Assembly: GCF_040958095.1 (NCBI RefSeq)
Contig: NC_091158.1
Location: 37,580,710-37,644,709, forward strand
Source: Procambarus clarkii
Lineage: Eukaryota > Arthropoda > Malacostraca > Decapoda > Cambaridae
DNA length: 64,000 bases
Direction: 5' to 3'
Position 1 is the first letter of the stretch; the number at the start of each line of letters is the position of its first letter. Shown here in pieces: positions 21,775 to 33,168 of this stretch. The notes beneath the pieces are model-generated. The model was not told where the DNA came from, made no database searches, and saw nothing but the letters and a program-made list of their open reading frames with translations. The translations under genes and the position numbers were made by a program.

Positions 21775-24680
21775 ATGGAACAGCTTCCCCCTCCAGCAGA
21801 ACACTCACCAAGGAGGCGATTTGAGAAGAGACAGAAGAAAGTGAGCCTCAAAGCAATGTACACTAACATAGATGGAATTACAAATAAAGCAAATGAGCTT
21901 GGAGAACGGGTACTAGAGGAAAACCCAGACATAATAGCCCTCACAGAAACAAAGCTAACGAAAACAATAACACATGCAGTGTTCCCACAGGACTATTATG
22001 CTATGAGGAAAGTGAGGGAAGGAAGAGGTGGTGGTGGTGTAGCTCTGCTGGTAAGAAAAGGCTGGGATTTTGAGGAAATGGTTATTCAGGCCTGTGAAGG
22101 TTTCAGTGACTACATAGCAGGTACCATAACATATGGAGGGAAAAAAATTATAGTCGTAGTCATATATAATCCACCACCAAATGACAGAAGACCCAGACAG
22201 GAATATGATAGAAACAGCATGGCCACCATTAACATAATAGAAAGAGCAGCTTCTGTTGCTAGCAGGAATGGATCTGGACTACTAATTATGAGAGACTTCA
22301 ACCATGGGAAGATAGATTGGGAGAACAGAGACCCGCATGGAGGACCAGAAACATGGAGAGCTAAGCTGCTGGACGTGGCAACAAGAAACTCTCTAAGCCA
22401 GCACATCAAGGAACCAACAAGAATAAGAGGAGAAGATGAACCAGAAATGCTTGATTTGATATTTACCCTAAAAGAATGGGATATAAGGGAAGTTAAGATG
22501 GAAGCGCCCTTGGGAATGAGTGATCACAGTGTATTGAACTTTGAGTACCTGGTAGAGCTAGGAATTATCTCCCCCCCAAAAAAAAACTAGGAATCAAAAG
22601 GATGGCATACCGAAAGGGGAATTATGAACAGATGAGAAGTTTCCTAAGGGAAATACCTTGGGACACAGACCTCAGAGATAAGTCTGTACAAGGTATGATG
22701 GACTATGTTACCCAAAAGTGTCAGGAGGCAGTAAACAGGTTCATCCCGGCCCAAAGGGAGAAATCCGAGATGCAACAGAAGAATCCATGGTATAATAGGG
22801 CATGTATGAAAGCAAAGAAACTGAACAAAAGGGTGTGGAGGAACTTCTGGAATAACAGAGCACCAGAAAGCAGAGAGAGATACCAGAGAACCAGGAATGA
22901 GTACGTCAGGGTGAGAAGAGAAGCAGAGAAAAGTTTTGAAAATGATATAGCAAACAAAGCCAAGACCGAACCAAAGCTACTCCACAGTCACATCAGAAGG
23001 AAAACAACAGTTAAAGAACAGGTATTGAAACTTAGAACAGGCGAGGACAGGTATACAGAGAATGACAAAGAGGTGTGTGAAGAGCTCAACAAGAGGTTCC
23101 AGGAGGTCTTCACAATAGAACAAGGTGAGGTCACTGTTCAAGGAGAAAGGGAGGTAAACCAGGCGGCCTTGGAAGAGTTCGAAATTACGAGAGAGGAGTT
23201 CAAGAGACACCTGCTGGATCTGGATGTTAGAAATGCTGTTGGCCCAGACGGGATCTCAACATAGGTACTGAAAGAGTGTGCAGAGGCACATTGCTTGCCA
23301 CTCTCCATAGTGTATAGTAAGTCACTGGAGACGGGAGACCTACCAGAAATATGGAAGACGGCGAATGTGGTCCCAATATACCAAAAGGGCGACAGGCAAG
23401 AGGCACTGAACTACAGGCCAATGTCCTTGACTTGTATACCATGCAAGGTGATGGAGAAGATCGTGAGAAAAAACCTGGTAACACATCTGGAGAGAAGGGA
23501 CTTCGTGAGAAATCGCCAACATTGGTTCAGGGAGGGTAAATCTCTCCTGACAGGCTTAATAGAATTCTAAGACCAGGTGACAAAGATTAAGCAAGAAAGA
23601 GAGGGCTGGGAGGACTGCATTTTTTTGGATTGTCGGAAAGCCTTTGACACAGTACCGCATAAGAGGCTGGTACATAAGATGGAGAGACAGGCAGGTGTAG
23701 CTGGTAAGGTACTCCAGTGGGTAAGGGAGTACCTAAGCAATAGGAAGCAGAGAGTTACGGTGAGGGGTGAGACCTCCGATTGGCGTGAAGTCACCAGTGG
23801 AGTCCCACAGGGCTCTGTACTCGGTCGTATCTTGTTTCTGATATATGTAAATGATCTCCCAGAGGGTATCGATTCATTTCTCGCAATGTTTGCGGACGAT
23901 GCCAAAATTATGAGAAGGATTAAAACAGAAGAGAACTGTTTGAGGCTTCAAGAAGACCTAGACAAGCTGAAGGAATGGTCGAACAAATGATTGTAAGAGT
24001 TTAACCCAACCAAATGTAATGTAATGAAGATAGGTGTAGGGAGCAAAAGGCCAGATACAAGGTATCCTCTGGGAGAGGAAATTCTTCAGGAGTCAGAGAA
24101 AGAAAAAGACTTGGGGGTTGATATCACGCCAGAACTGTCTCCTGCAGCACATATCAAGAGGATAACATCAGCGGCATATGCCAGGCTGGCCAACATACGA
24201 ATGACATTCAGAAACTTGTGTAAAGAATCATTCAGAACTTTGTATACCACATATGTTAGGCCAAGCCTGGAGTATGCAGCCCCAGCATGGGGTCCATATC
24301 TAGTCAGGGATAAGACTAAACTGGAAAAGGTTCAAAGGTTTGCCACCAGACTAGTACTCGAGCTGAGAGGTATGAGCTACGAGGAGAGACTACGGGAATT
24401 AAACCTCACTTCGCTGGAAGACTGAAGAGTTAGGGGGGACATGATCACCACATTCAAGATTCTCAAGGGAATTGATAGGGTAGATAAAGACAGGTTATTT
24501 AACACAAGGGGCACACGCACAAAGGGACACAGTTGGAAACTGAGTCCCCAAATGAGCCACAGAGATATTATAAAGAACTTTTTTAGTGTCAGGGTGGTTG
24601 ACACATGGAATGCATTAGGAAGTGATGTGGTGGAGACTAACTACATGCACAGTTTCAAGTTAAGATATGATAGAGCCTAA
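21775..24680 (+). pseudogene. LINE-A copy 2 ORF2 (endonuclease and reverse transcriptase), frameshifted with four stops
   Basis: The apurinic-like endonuclease domain is in 21775-22590: a YTNIDGITNK start block, IIALTETKL, RDFNHGKIDW (the usual GDFN has its glycine changed to Arg) and MSDHS near the end. A frameshift at the C7/A9 run near 22570-22587 moves the frame. The reverse transcriptase continues from 22602 with stops at 23262-23264, 23568-23570, 23988-23990 and 24423-24425. KAFDTVPH, SGVPQGSVLG and MFADDAK are still readable. The frame ends at 24680, followed by the family 3' UTR. This copy is dead but shows the layout of the whole LINE-A family and the uninterrupted sequence at the 12.1 kb element's target. 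Confidence 0.92.
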
Positions 24681-24766
24681 TAGGCTCAGGAATCTGTACA
24701 CCTGTTGATGGACACTTGAGAGGAGGGACCAAAGAGCCAGAGCTCAACCACTGCAAACACAACTAG
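24681..24766 (+). mobile_element. LINE-A copy 2 3' UTR and tail
   Basis: Matches the other two LINE-A 3' ends and stops at AACTAGGTGAGTACA, directly against the A/C-rich satellite. Confidence 0.85.
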
Positions 24767-25947
24767 GTGAGTACACCCCACCCCAATAACACACACCCCA
24801 GAACATTACACACACCCCACCACACTACCATACCCCCCACCACACTACCACACACCCAAAACTACCACACATACCACCACACTACCACACACCCCACCAC
24901 ACTACCACACACCCCACCACACTACCACACAACCCCACCACACTACCACACATCCCCACCACACTACCACACACCGCACCGCACTACCACACACCCTATA
25001 ACACTACCACAATACCCCACCACACTACCACACACCCACCACACTACCACACATCCCAGCACACTACCACACACCCACCACACTACCACAAACTCCTCCA
25101 CACTACCACACACCCACCACACTACCACACATCCCAGCACACTACCACACACCCACCACACTACCACAAACTCCTCCACACTACCACACACCCCACCACA
25201 ACACCACACAAACCCACCACACTACCACTCACCCCACCACACTACCACACAACCCCACCACGCTACCACACATCTCACCACACTACCAATCACCCCACCA
25301 CACTACCACACTCCCAACCATACTACCACACAACCCCACCACACTACCACATTTCCCACCACACTACCACACACCCCTACACACTACCACACACTCACAC
25401 CACAGTACCATACACCCCACCTTGCTACCAAACAAACCACCACACTACCTCACACACCCACAACACTACCATACACATCACTACACGACCACACAACCCA
25501 ACCATACCACCACACTACCACTCAACCAACCACACTACCTCAGCAATCTACCACACACACCCCATCACACTACCATACACCCCAACACACACCTCATCAC
25601 ACTACCACAAAATCCCACCACACTACTAAACAACCCCCACCAAACTACCTGATAACCACACCACACTTCCACACACCCCACCACACTACCACACAGCCCA
25701 TAACAATACGACACAACCCCACCACACTACCACACAACCCCACCACACTGCCATATACCCCAGAACACTACACATACCCTACCACGCTACCACACAAACC
25801 ACCACACTACCACACACTCCACAACACTTCCACACACCCTGCACACTACCACACTACCACACACCCCACCACACAAACACACACCTTCCCCACACTACCA
25901 CACTGCCACAAAACCCACCTCACTACCACACACCCCACTAAACTACG
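24767..25947. repeat. A/C-rich satellite block 3
   Basis: Same CACACCCCACCACACTAC-like array as 1-6063, bounded on the left by a LINE-A tail and on the right by an orphan terminus of the 12.1 kb element family. The 400-residue Thr/His/Pro frame here is repeat-derived. Confidence 0.95.
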
Positions 25948-26917
25948 AGAAGATACGAGAGGGAAGTAAGGTGGATGACAAGAGCTAGAGCTCGGTAAAT
26001 GTGATATATTTACTTACTCAGTTAGAAGTATGGCAGGTTTAAATTTCAGGAATACTGATTGGTTATTAACGAAGATACAAGAAGGAACTAGGAAGGTGGA
26101 CAAGAGCTGGAGCTCTGTAACAAAACTGTCGTATTGTACGATGTCTGAAATACACCGTGTAAAAATTTTAGGGAAGTTAATCTGATAGTAAAGAAGATAT
26201 GGGGATAAACTAAGGCTGAGGACAAGAGCTGGAGCTTGCTTACTGACTTCATATATTTCACTATGTCAGAAATATGACTGTTTAAAATTTCAGGGGAAAT
26301 TGATAGGTTAATATTAAGACTACACTTATAAATGTGGACTCTTACAAATTTTGGTCTTCAATTTTTGGGCACAAAGTGGACTATGACGAATTTTTGGGTA
26401 TAAAATGGATTCTGATGAAAAATGGGTTGAAAATGGACTCCGACAAATTTTGCTCACAAAGTGGACTCTTGACTAATTTTGGTAGATTACAGGATTCTGA
26501 ATATTTTTCGGCACAAACTCGACTATGAATATTTTTGGGCACAAACTGAACTCTTAATATTTTTGGGCACAAACTGGAGAAAAGAACTCTTCACAAAATT
26601 TTAAAAACTCAGAAATTTTTTTTCTCATAAGAATTCCTTAATTCCAAATCAGTGACTGCCCAAATTCACCTGAAACCCCCGACACGCCACACACAATATT
26701 TGAATTTCACCCGTAAGAACTCTTAACAAACTTCTATGATCATATTTTTCGCATGAGAATTCTTAAAAAACTTCTAAGATCTCGGAAAATATTTGTCCCA
26801 TAAGAATTCCTTAATTCCAAATCAATGACTGCCCAAATTCACCTGAAACCCCCAACACGCCACACACGATATTTGCCCAAAACAAAATATCGTCTGTGGC
26901 GTGTCATCCCTACTACT
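25948..26917 (-). mobile_element. Orphan terminus of a second element related to the 12.1 kb element
   Basis: In the same orientation as the right TIR it starts within the roughly 120-bp units (GACAAGAGCTAGAGCTCGG, then two more units to about 26310). It then has short AT-rich units with GGGCACAAA, the ACTTCTAAGATCTCGGAAA and ACTGCCCAAATTCACCTGAAACC blocks twice, and ends TCCCTACTACT at 26907-26917, matching the right terminus at 19974-19984. Overall it is clearly diverged from 16973-19984. There is no second arm in the window. The 33-bp minisatellite begins directly after the terminus. Confidence 0.8.
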
Positions 26918-29900
26918 TATATGAGGGCCGGCACCCGTTCAGTTATGGTATATATATTTAGGCGGGAACCCGTACAGAGGTGGGATATATGTAGGTGGGC
27001 ACCCATACAGGGGTGGGATATATGCGGGCGGGTCCCCATACAGGGGTGGGATATATGAGGTCGGGCACCTGTACAGGGGTGGGATATATGAGGGCAGCAC
27101 CAGGACTGGGGTCGGATATATGAGGGCGGGCACCCATACAGGGGTGATATATATGAGTGCGGGCACCAGTACAGGGGTGATATATATGAGGGCGGGCACC
27201 CGTACAGGGGTGGGATAAATGCAGGCGGGCACCCGAAAAGGGGTGGGATATATGCGGGCGGACACCCGTACAGGGGTGGGATATATGAGGGCAGGCACCC
27301 GTACAGGGGTGGGATATATGAGGGCGGGCACCCGTACAGGGGTGGGATATATGTGGGCGGACACCCGTACAGGGGTGGGTTATATGATAGCGGGGACCCG
27401 TACAGGGGTGGGATATATGTGGGCGGGCACCCGTACAAGGGTGGGATATATGTAGGCGGGCACCCGTACAGGGAGGGATGGATGCGGGCGGGCACCCGTA
27501 CAAGGGTGGGATATATGAGGGCGGACGCCCGTAAAAGGGGTGGGATATATGAGGGCAGGCACCAGTACAAAGGTGGGATAAATGAAGACAGGCACCTGTA
27601 CAGGGGTGGGATACATGAGGGCCGGCACCCATACAGGGGATGGATATATGTGGGCGGGCACCCGTACAGGGGAGCAATATATGAGGGCGGGCACCCGTAC
27701 AGGGGTGGGATATATGCGGGCGGGCACACGTACAGGGGTGGGATGTATGTAGGCAGGCACCCGTACAGGTGTGGGATATTTGCGGGCGGGCACCCATACA
27801 GGGGTGGGAAATATGTGGGCGGGCACCAGTTCAGGGTTAGGATTTATAAGGGCTGGCACCCATACACGGGTGAGATATATGAGGGCAGACACCCGTACAG
27901 GGGTGTGATATATGAGGGCGAACACCCATACAGGGGTGGGATGCATGTAGGCGGGCACCCATACAGGTTTGGGATATATGCGGGCGGCCACCCGTATATG
28001 GGTGTAATATACGAGGGCGGGGACCCGTACACGGGTAGGATATTTCAGGGCGGCCACCCGTACACGGGTGGGATATATGAAGGCGGGAACCCATACAGGG
28101 ATTTGGGATATATGAGGGCGGGCACCCATACAGGGTTGTGATATATGTGTGTGGGCACCCGTACAGGGGTGGGATATATGAAGGCGGGTATCTTTACAGG
28201 GGTGGCATATATGCGAGCGGCCACCAGTACAGGGGTGAGATATATGAGGGCGGGCACCAGTACAGGGGTGGGATATATGAGTGCGGGGACCCGTGCAGGT
28301 GTGGGCTATATATGGGCGGGCACCCGTACATTGGTGAGATATATGAGGGCTGGGACCGGTATAGGGGTGGGGATATATGGGGGCGGGGACCCGCACAGGG
28401 TGCGATATATCAGGGCGGGCACCCGTACAGGGGTGGGATATATGAGGGCTGGGACCCGTATAGGGGTGGGATATACGGGAGCGGGCACCATACTGGGGTG
28501 GGACATATTAGGGCGGGCACCCGTACAAGGATTAGATAAATGAGGGCGGGCACCCGTACAGGGGTCGGATACATGCAGGCGGGCACCCATACTGGGGTGG
28601 GATATATGAGGGCAGGCACCCATTCAGGGGTGATATATGTGTAGGGGGGCACCCGTACAGGTGAGGGATATATGCGGGCGGGCACCCATCCAGGGGTGGG
28701 ATATTTGAGGGCGGGCACCCGTATATGGGTGTAAATTATGAGGGCGGGGACCCTTACACGGGTTGGATATTTCAGGGCGGGCACCCGTACACGGGTGGGA
28801 TATATAAAGGCGGGAACCCGTACAGGGTGGGAAATATGAAGGGGGCACCCATACAGGGGTGGGATATGTGTGTGGGTACCCATACAGGGGTGGGATATAT
28901 GAAGGCGGGTATCCTTACAGGGGTGGCATATATGCGAGCTGGCACCAATACAGGGTTGGGATATATGAGGGCGGGCACCCGTACACGGATGGGATAAATG
29001 AGGGCGGGCACCAGAACCGGGGTGGGATATATTAGGGCGGGCACCTGTACAGGGGAGGGATATATGAGTGCGGGAACCCGTACAGGGGTGGGATATATGA
29101 GGGGTGGGCACCCATACAGGTGTGGGATAAATGTGTGCGGGCACCTGTACAGGGGTGGGATATATATATGCGGGTATCCTTACAGGGGTTGCATATATGC
29201 GAGCGGGCACCAGTACAGGGGTGGGATATATGAGGGCGGGCACCAGTACAGGAGTGGGATATATGAGGGCGGGCACCCGTACACGGATGGGATATATGAG
29301 GGCCGACACCCTTACAGGGGTGGGATATAAGAGGGCGGACACCTGTACTGGGGTGGGATATATGAGGGCGGGCCCCCGCACAGGGGTGGGATATATAAAG
29401 GGCCGTCACCCATACAAGGGTGTGATATATGAGGGCAGGCACCCATACAGGGGTGGGATATATGTGGGCGGGCAACCTTACAGGGGGTAGGATATACGCT
29501 GGCGGGCATCCTTACAGGGGTGGCATGTATGCGGGCGGGCACCAGTACAGGGGTGAGATATATGAAGGCGGGCACCAGTACAGGGGTGGGATAATTGAGG
29601 GCGGACACCCATACAGGGGTGGGAGATATGCGGGCGGGCACCTGTACAGGGGTGGGATACATGAGGGCGGGCACCCGTACAGGGGTGGGATATATGAGGG
29701 AGGGCGCCTGTAAAGGGGGTGGGATATATGAGGGTGGCCATCCATATATGGGTGTGATATATGAGGGCAGGGACCCGTACATCGGATGGATATATGAAGG
29801 CGGGCACTCGTACAGTGGTGGGATATATGAGGGCTGGGACCCGTACAGGGGTGGGATATATCTGGGCGGGAACCCGTTCAGGGGTGGGATAAGAGGGCGG

Positions 29901-30645
29901 GCACCTGTACAGGGGTGGGACACATGCAAGCGAGCACCCGTACAGGGGTGCGATATATGAGGGCGGGCACCCGTACAGGGGTGGGATACATGCAGGCGGG
30001 CACCCGTACAGGGGTGGGATATATGAGGGCGGGCACCCTTGCAGGGGTGGGATATATGAGGGAGGGCACCCGTACAGGGGTGGGCTACATGCAGGCGGGC
30101 ACCCGTAATGGGGTGGGATATATGAGGGCGGGCACCCGTACAGGGGGTGGGATATATGCGGGCGGACACCCGTACAGGGGTGGGATATTTGAGAGCGGGA
30201 TCCCGTACAAGGGTGGGATATATGAGGGCGGGCACCCGTACAGGGGTGGGATATATGTTGGCGGGCACCCTTACATGGGAGGGATATATGCGGGCGGGCA
30301 CCCGTATAGGGGTGGGATACATGCAGGCGGGCACCCGTAAAGGGGTGAGATATATAAAGGCGGGCACCCATACACGGGTGGGATATATGAAGGCAGGCAC
30401 GCATACAGGGGTGGGATTTATGAGGGCACCCGTACAAAAGTGGGATATATGAGGGCGGTCACCTGTACAGGGGTGGGATATATGAGGGCGGGCACCCGTA
30501 CAGGGGTAGGATATATGTGGGCGAGCACCCGTAAAGGGGTGGGTTTCATGATGGCGGGCTCCAGTACAAAAGTGGGATATATGAGGGCGGTCACCTGTAC
30601 AGGGGTGGGATATTTGAGGGCGGGCACCAGTACTGGGGTGGGATA
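26918..30645. repeat. 33-bp minisatellite, block A
   Basis: More than 100 diverged units of 33 bp, each with GGGCGGGCACCCGTACAGG followed by GGTGGGATATATGA. Because 33 is a multiple of three and most frames lack stops, long open frames occur on both strands (for example Met-Arg-Ala-Gly-Thr or Tyr-Pro-Thr-Pro-Val repeats). None has evidence of being a gene. Common variants include CCAGTACAGG and CCCATACAGG. Confidence 0.95.
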
Positions 30646-30954
30646 TATACCAGGAAACAAGTTTAGGTTGCCATAACGTATCTGGAAAGTGTTGGAAAGT
30701 ATTGGCAACGTTTGTTTTCACGCAGTAGATGCGTATTTTTGTGTGGATGTAAATAAGTTTCTAAAACGTATTGCAAGAAATGTTGGCAAAAAAAAAATTG
30801 AAACCTTGTGGCATCCTTAAATGTTTCATAATCGTAGTTTTTTATTGCTGGTATTTAAATAAATGTAGCAATATAAAAGTATATTTCTACATTTATTTAA
30901 ATGAAACAGGGTCATAATAAAGGTAAATTCATAATTTTTACTCATATTCTTAGG
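30646..30954. other. Unassigned AT-rich interval
   Basis: About 310 bp between the minisatellite and the purine-rich block. An imperfect inverted pair around ATTTAAATAAATGTAG (about 30855-30870 and 30888-30903) is the only structure seen. No gene. Confidence 0.5.
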
Positions 30955-32590
30955 AAGAGGTCGATGAGGAAGAATTCCAGGTAAGAGGATGAGGTCGAGG
31001 AGGAAGGAGGAGGAGTTCGAGGAGGAAGGAGGAGGAAGGAGGAGGAGGAGGAGGTCGAGGTAGAGGAGGAAGGAGGAAGAGGTAGAGGAGGATGAGGTAG
31101 AGGAGGAAGTTAAAGAGGACGTTGAGGAGGATTGCGATGAAGAATGAGGGCGAGGAGGAAGGAGGAGGAGGGTGAGGAGGAAGAAGGAGGAGAGCGAGGA
31201 GAAAGGAGGAGGAGGAGGAGGGCGAGTAGGAAGGAGGAGGCCGAGGAAGGAGGAGGAGGGCGAGGAGGAAGGAGGAGGGCGAGGAGGAAGGAGGAAGACG
31301 AAGACGAGAGCGAGGAGGAAGTAGGAAAAGGATTGCGAAGAGGAAGGAGGAAAGCGAGGAAGAAGGAGGTGGAGGAGGGCAAGGAGGAAGAGGTCGAGGA
31401 AGGAGGAGGGCGAGAAGGAAGGAATAGGAGGGCGAGGAGGAAGGAGGAGGAGGGCGAGGAGGAAGGACAAGGAGGGCGAGGAGGAAGGACAAGGAGAAGG
31501 AGAGCGAGGAGGAAGGAGGAGGCGAGCGAGGAGGAAGGAGGAAGGAGGAGGAGGCGAGCAAGGAGGAAGAAGGAAAGAGGAGGAAGGAGAAAGAGCGCTA
31601 GGAAGAAGGAGAGCGAGGAGGAGGGCGAAAAGGAAGGTATAGGAGGTCGAGGAGGAAGGAGGAGGAAGGAGGAGGGCGAGAAGGAAGGAATAGGAGGTCG
31701 AGGAGGAAGGCGAGGAAGGAGGGAGGAATGAGGAGGAGAGCGAGGAGGAGAGCGAGGAGGAAGGAAGAGGAGGAGGAAGAAGGAGGAGGAGGAGGAGGGC
31801 GAGGAGGAAGGAGGGCGAGAAGGAAGGACAAGGAGGGCGAGGAGGAAGGAGGGCGAGAAGGAAGGACAAGGAGGGCGAGGAGAGGGAGCAGGGCGAGGAG
31901 GAGGGAGGAGGGATCGAAGGAGGGAGGGGGAGAAGGAAGGAGGAAGAGGGCGAGGATGAGGGCGAGGAAGGAGGTGGAGGAAGAAGGAGGGCAAGGAGGA
32001 AGAAGGAGGAGGGCGAGGAGGAAGGAGGAGGAGGAGGAGGTCGAGCAGGAAAGAGGAGGAGGCCGCAGAGGAAAGAGGTGAAGAGTGAGGAGGAGGAGGG
32101 CGAGAACGAAGGAATAGGAGGGAGAGGAGGAAGGAGGAGGTCGAGGAGGAAGGAGGAGGAAGGTAAGGAGGAAGGAGGAGGAGGAAGGAGGAAAGAGGAG
32201 AGCGAGGAGGAGGAGGAGGGCGAGAAGGAAGGAATAGGAGGTCGAGGAAGAAGGAGGAGGAGGGCAAAAAGGAAGGAGGAGGGCGAAAAGGAAGGAGGAG
32301 GATGTTAAAGAGGAGGTTAAGGAGGAGAAGAGCCAGGAGAAAGGAGGAGTAGGAGGTCGAAGAGGAAGGAGTAGTTGTTAAGGTAGGAATGTTGCGGATG
32401 AGGAGGTCGAGGAGGAGGAAGGAGGAGGAGGTCGAGGAGGAAGAGGTCAAGGAGGAAGGAGGAAAAATTCCAGGTAGAAGGATGAGGTCGAGGAGGAAGG
32501 AGGAGATCAAGGAGGAAGGAGGAGGAGGAGGTCGAGGTAGAGGAGGAAAGTGGATGAAAAGGAGGAAGGAGTAGGACTAAGAGGAAGGAG
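30955..32590. repeat. Purine-rich (GGAGGAAGGA)n low-complexity block
   Basis: The plus strand is almost entirely G and A, with occasional C or T, built from GAGGAGGAAGGAGGAGG and GGGCGAGGAGGAA motifs. Glu/Gly/Arg frames on plus and Leu/Pro/Ser frames on minus are artefacts. Confidence 0.92.
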
Positions 32591-33095
32591 GAAGAAGGGG
32601 GAGAGGAAAGGAGGAGGGGGGAAGGAGCAGGACGACTGGGGGGGAAAGGGGGAATTAGATAATGGAGGAGAAGAGGACGGGGAAGAATAGCAGGGGTAGG
32701 AGTAGTACAGGTAAGAGGGGGGAGGGGGAAGAGGAGGAGGAGTAAGAGAAGGGGGACGAGAAGAAAGGGAAAGAGGAGGGGGAAGAGAAGGAGGGAATGA
32801 GGAGGAAGTGGAAACAACAGGGGGAGTTGTAAGAGAAGGAAGGGGCTGAGCAGGGGGAGGGGTAAGAGAAGGAACGGGAAGAGCAGGGGGAGGGGTAAGA
32901 GAAGGAAGGGGTAGAGCAAGGGGAGGGGTAAGAGAAGGAACGGGAAGAGCAGAAGGAGGAGTAAGAGAGGAAAGGGGAAGAGCTGGGGGAGGGGTAAGAG
33001 AAGGAAGGGGAAGAGCAGGGGAAGGGGTAAGAGAAGGAAGGGGAAGAGCAGGGGCAGGGGTAAGAGAAGGAAGGGGAAGAACAGGGGGAGGGGTA
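32591..33095. repeat. Purine-rich 33-bp minisatellite, left part
   Basis: Ordered units of about 33 bp containing GGGGGAGGGGTAAGAGAAGG and AAGGGGAAGAGCA. The array breaks at ...GGGGAGGGGTA (33095), where the CR1 element is inserted, and resumes at 36875 with TAAGAGAAGG. Confidence 0.9.
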
Positions 33096-33168
33096 CATAA
33101 GAACATAAGAACATAAGAACAAAGGTAACTGCAGAAGGCCTATTGGCCCATACGAGGCAGCTCCTATT

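Noticed and set aside
26918-30721. Very long open frames on both strands (up to 469 codons, Tyr-Pro-Thr-Pro-Val or Gly-Gly-His-Pro-Tyr repeats)
   Set aside because: They follow a 33-bp tandem repeat with no stop in several frames. There is no start context, splice signal or non-repeat domain. The same applies to frames in 39155-39955 and 48905-52305.
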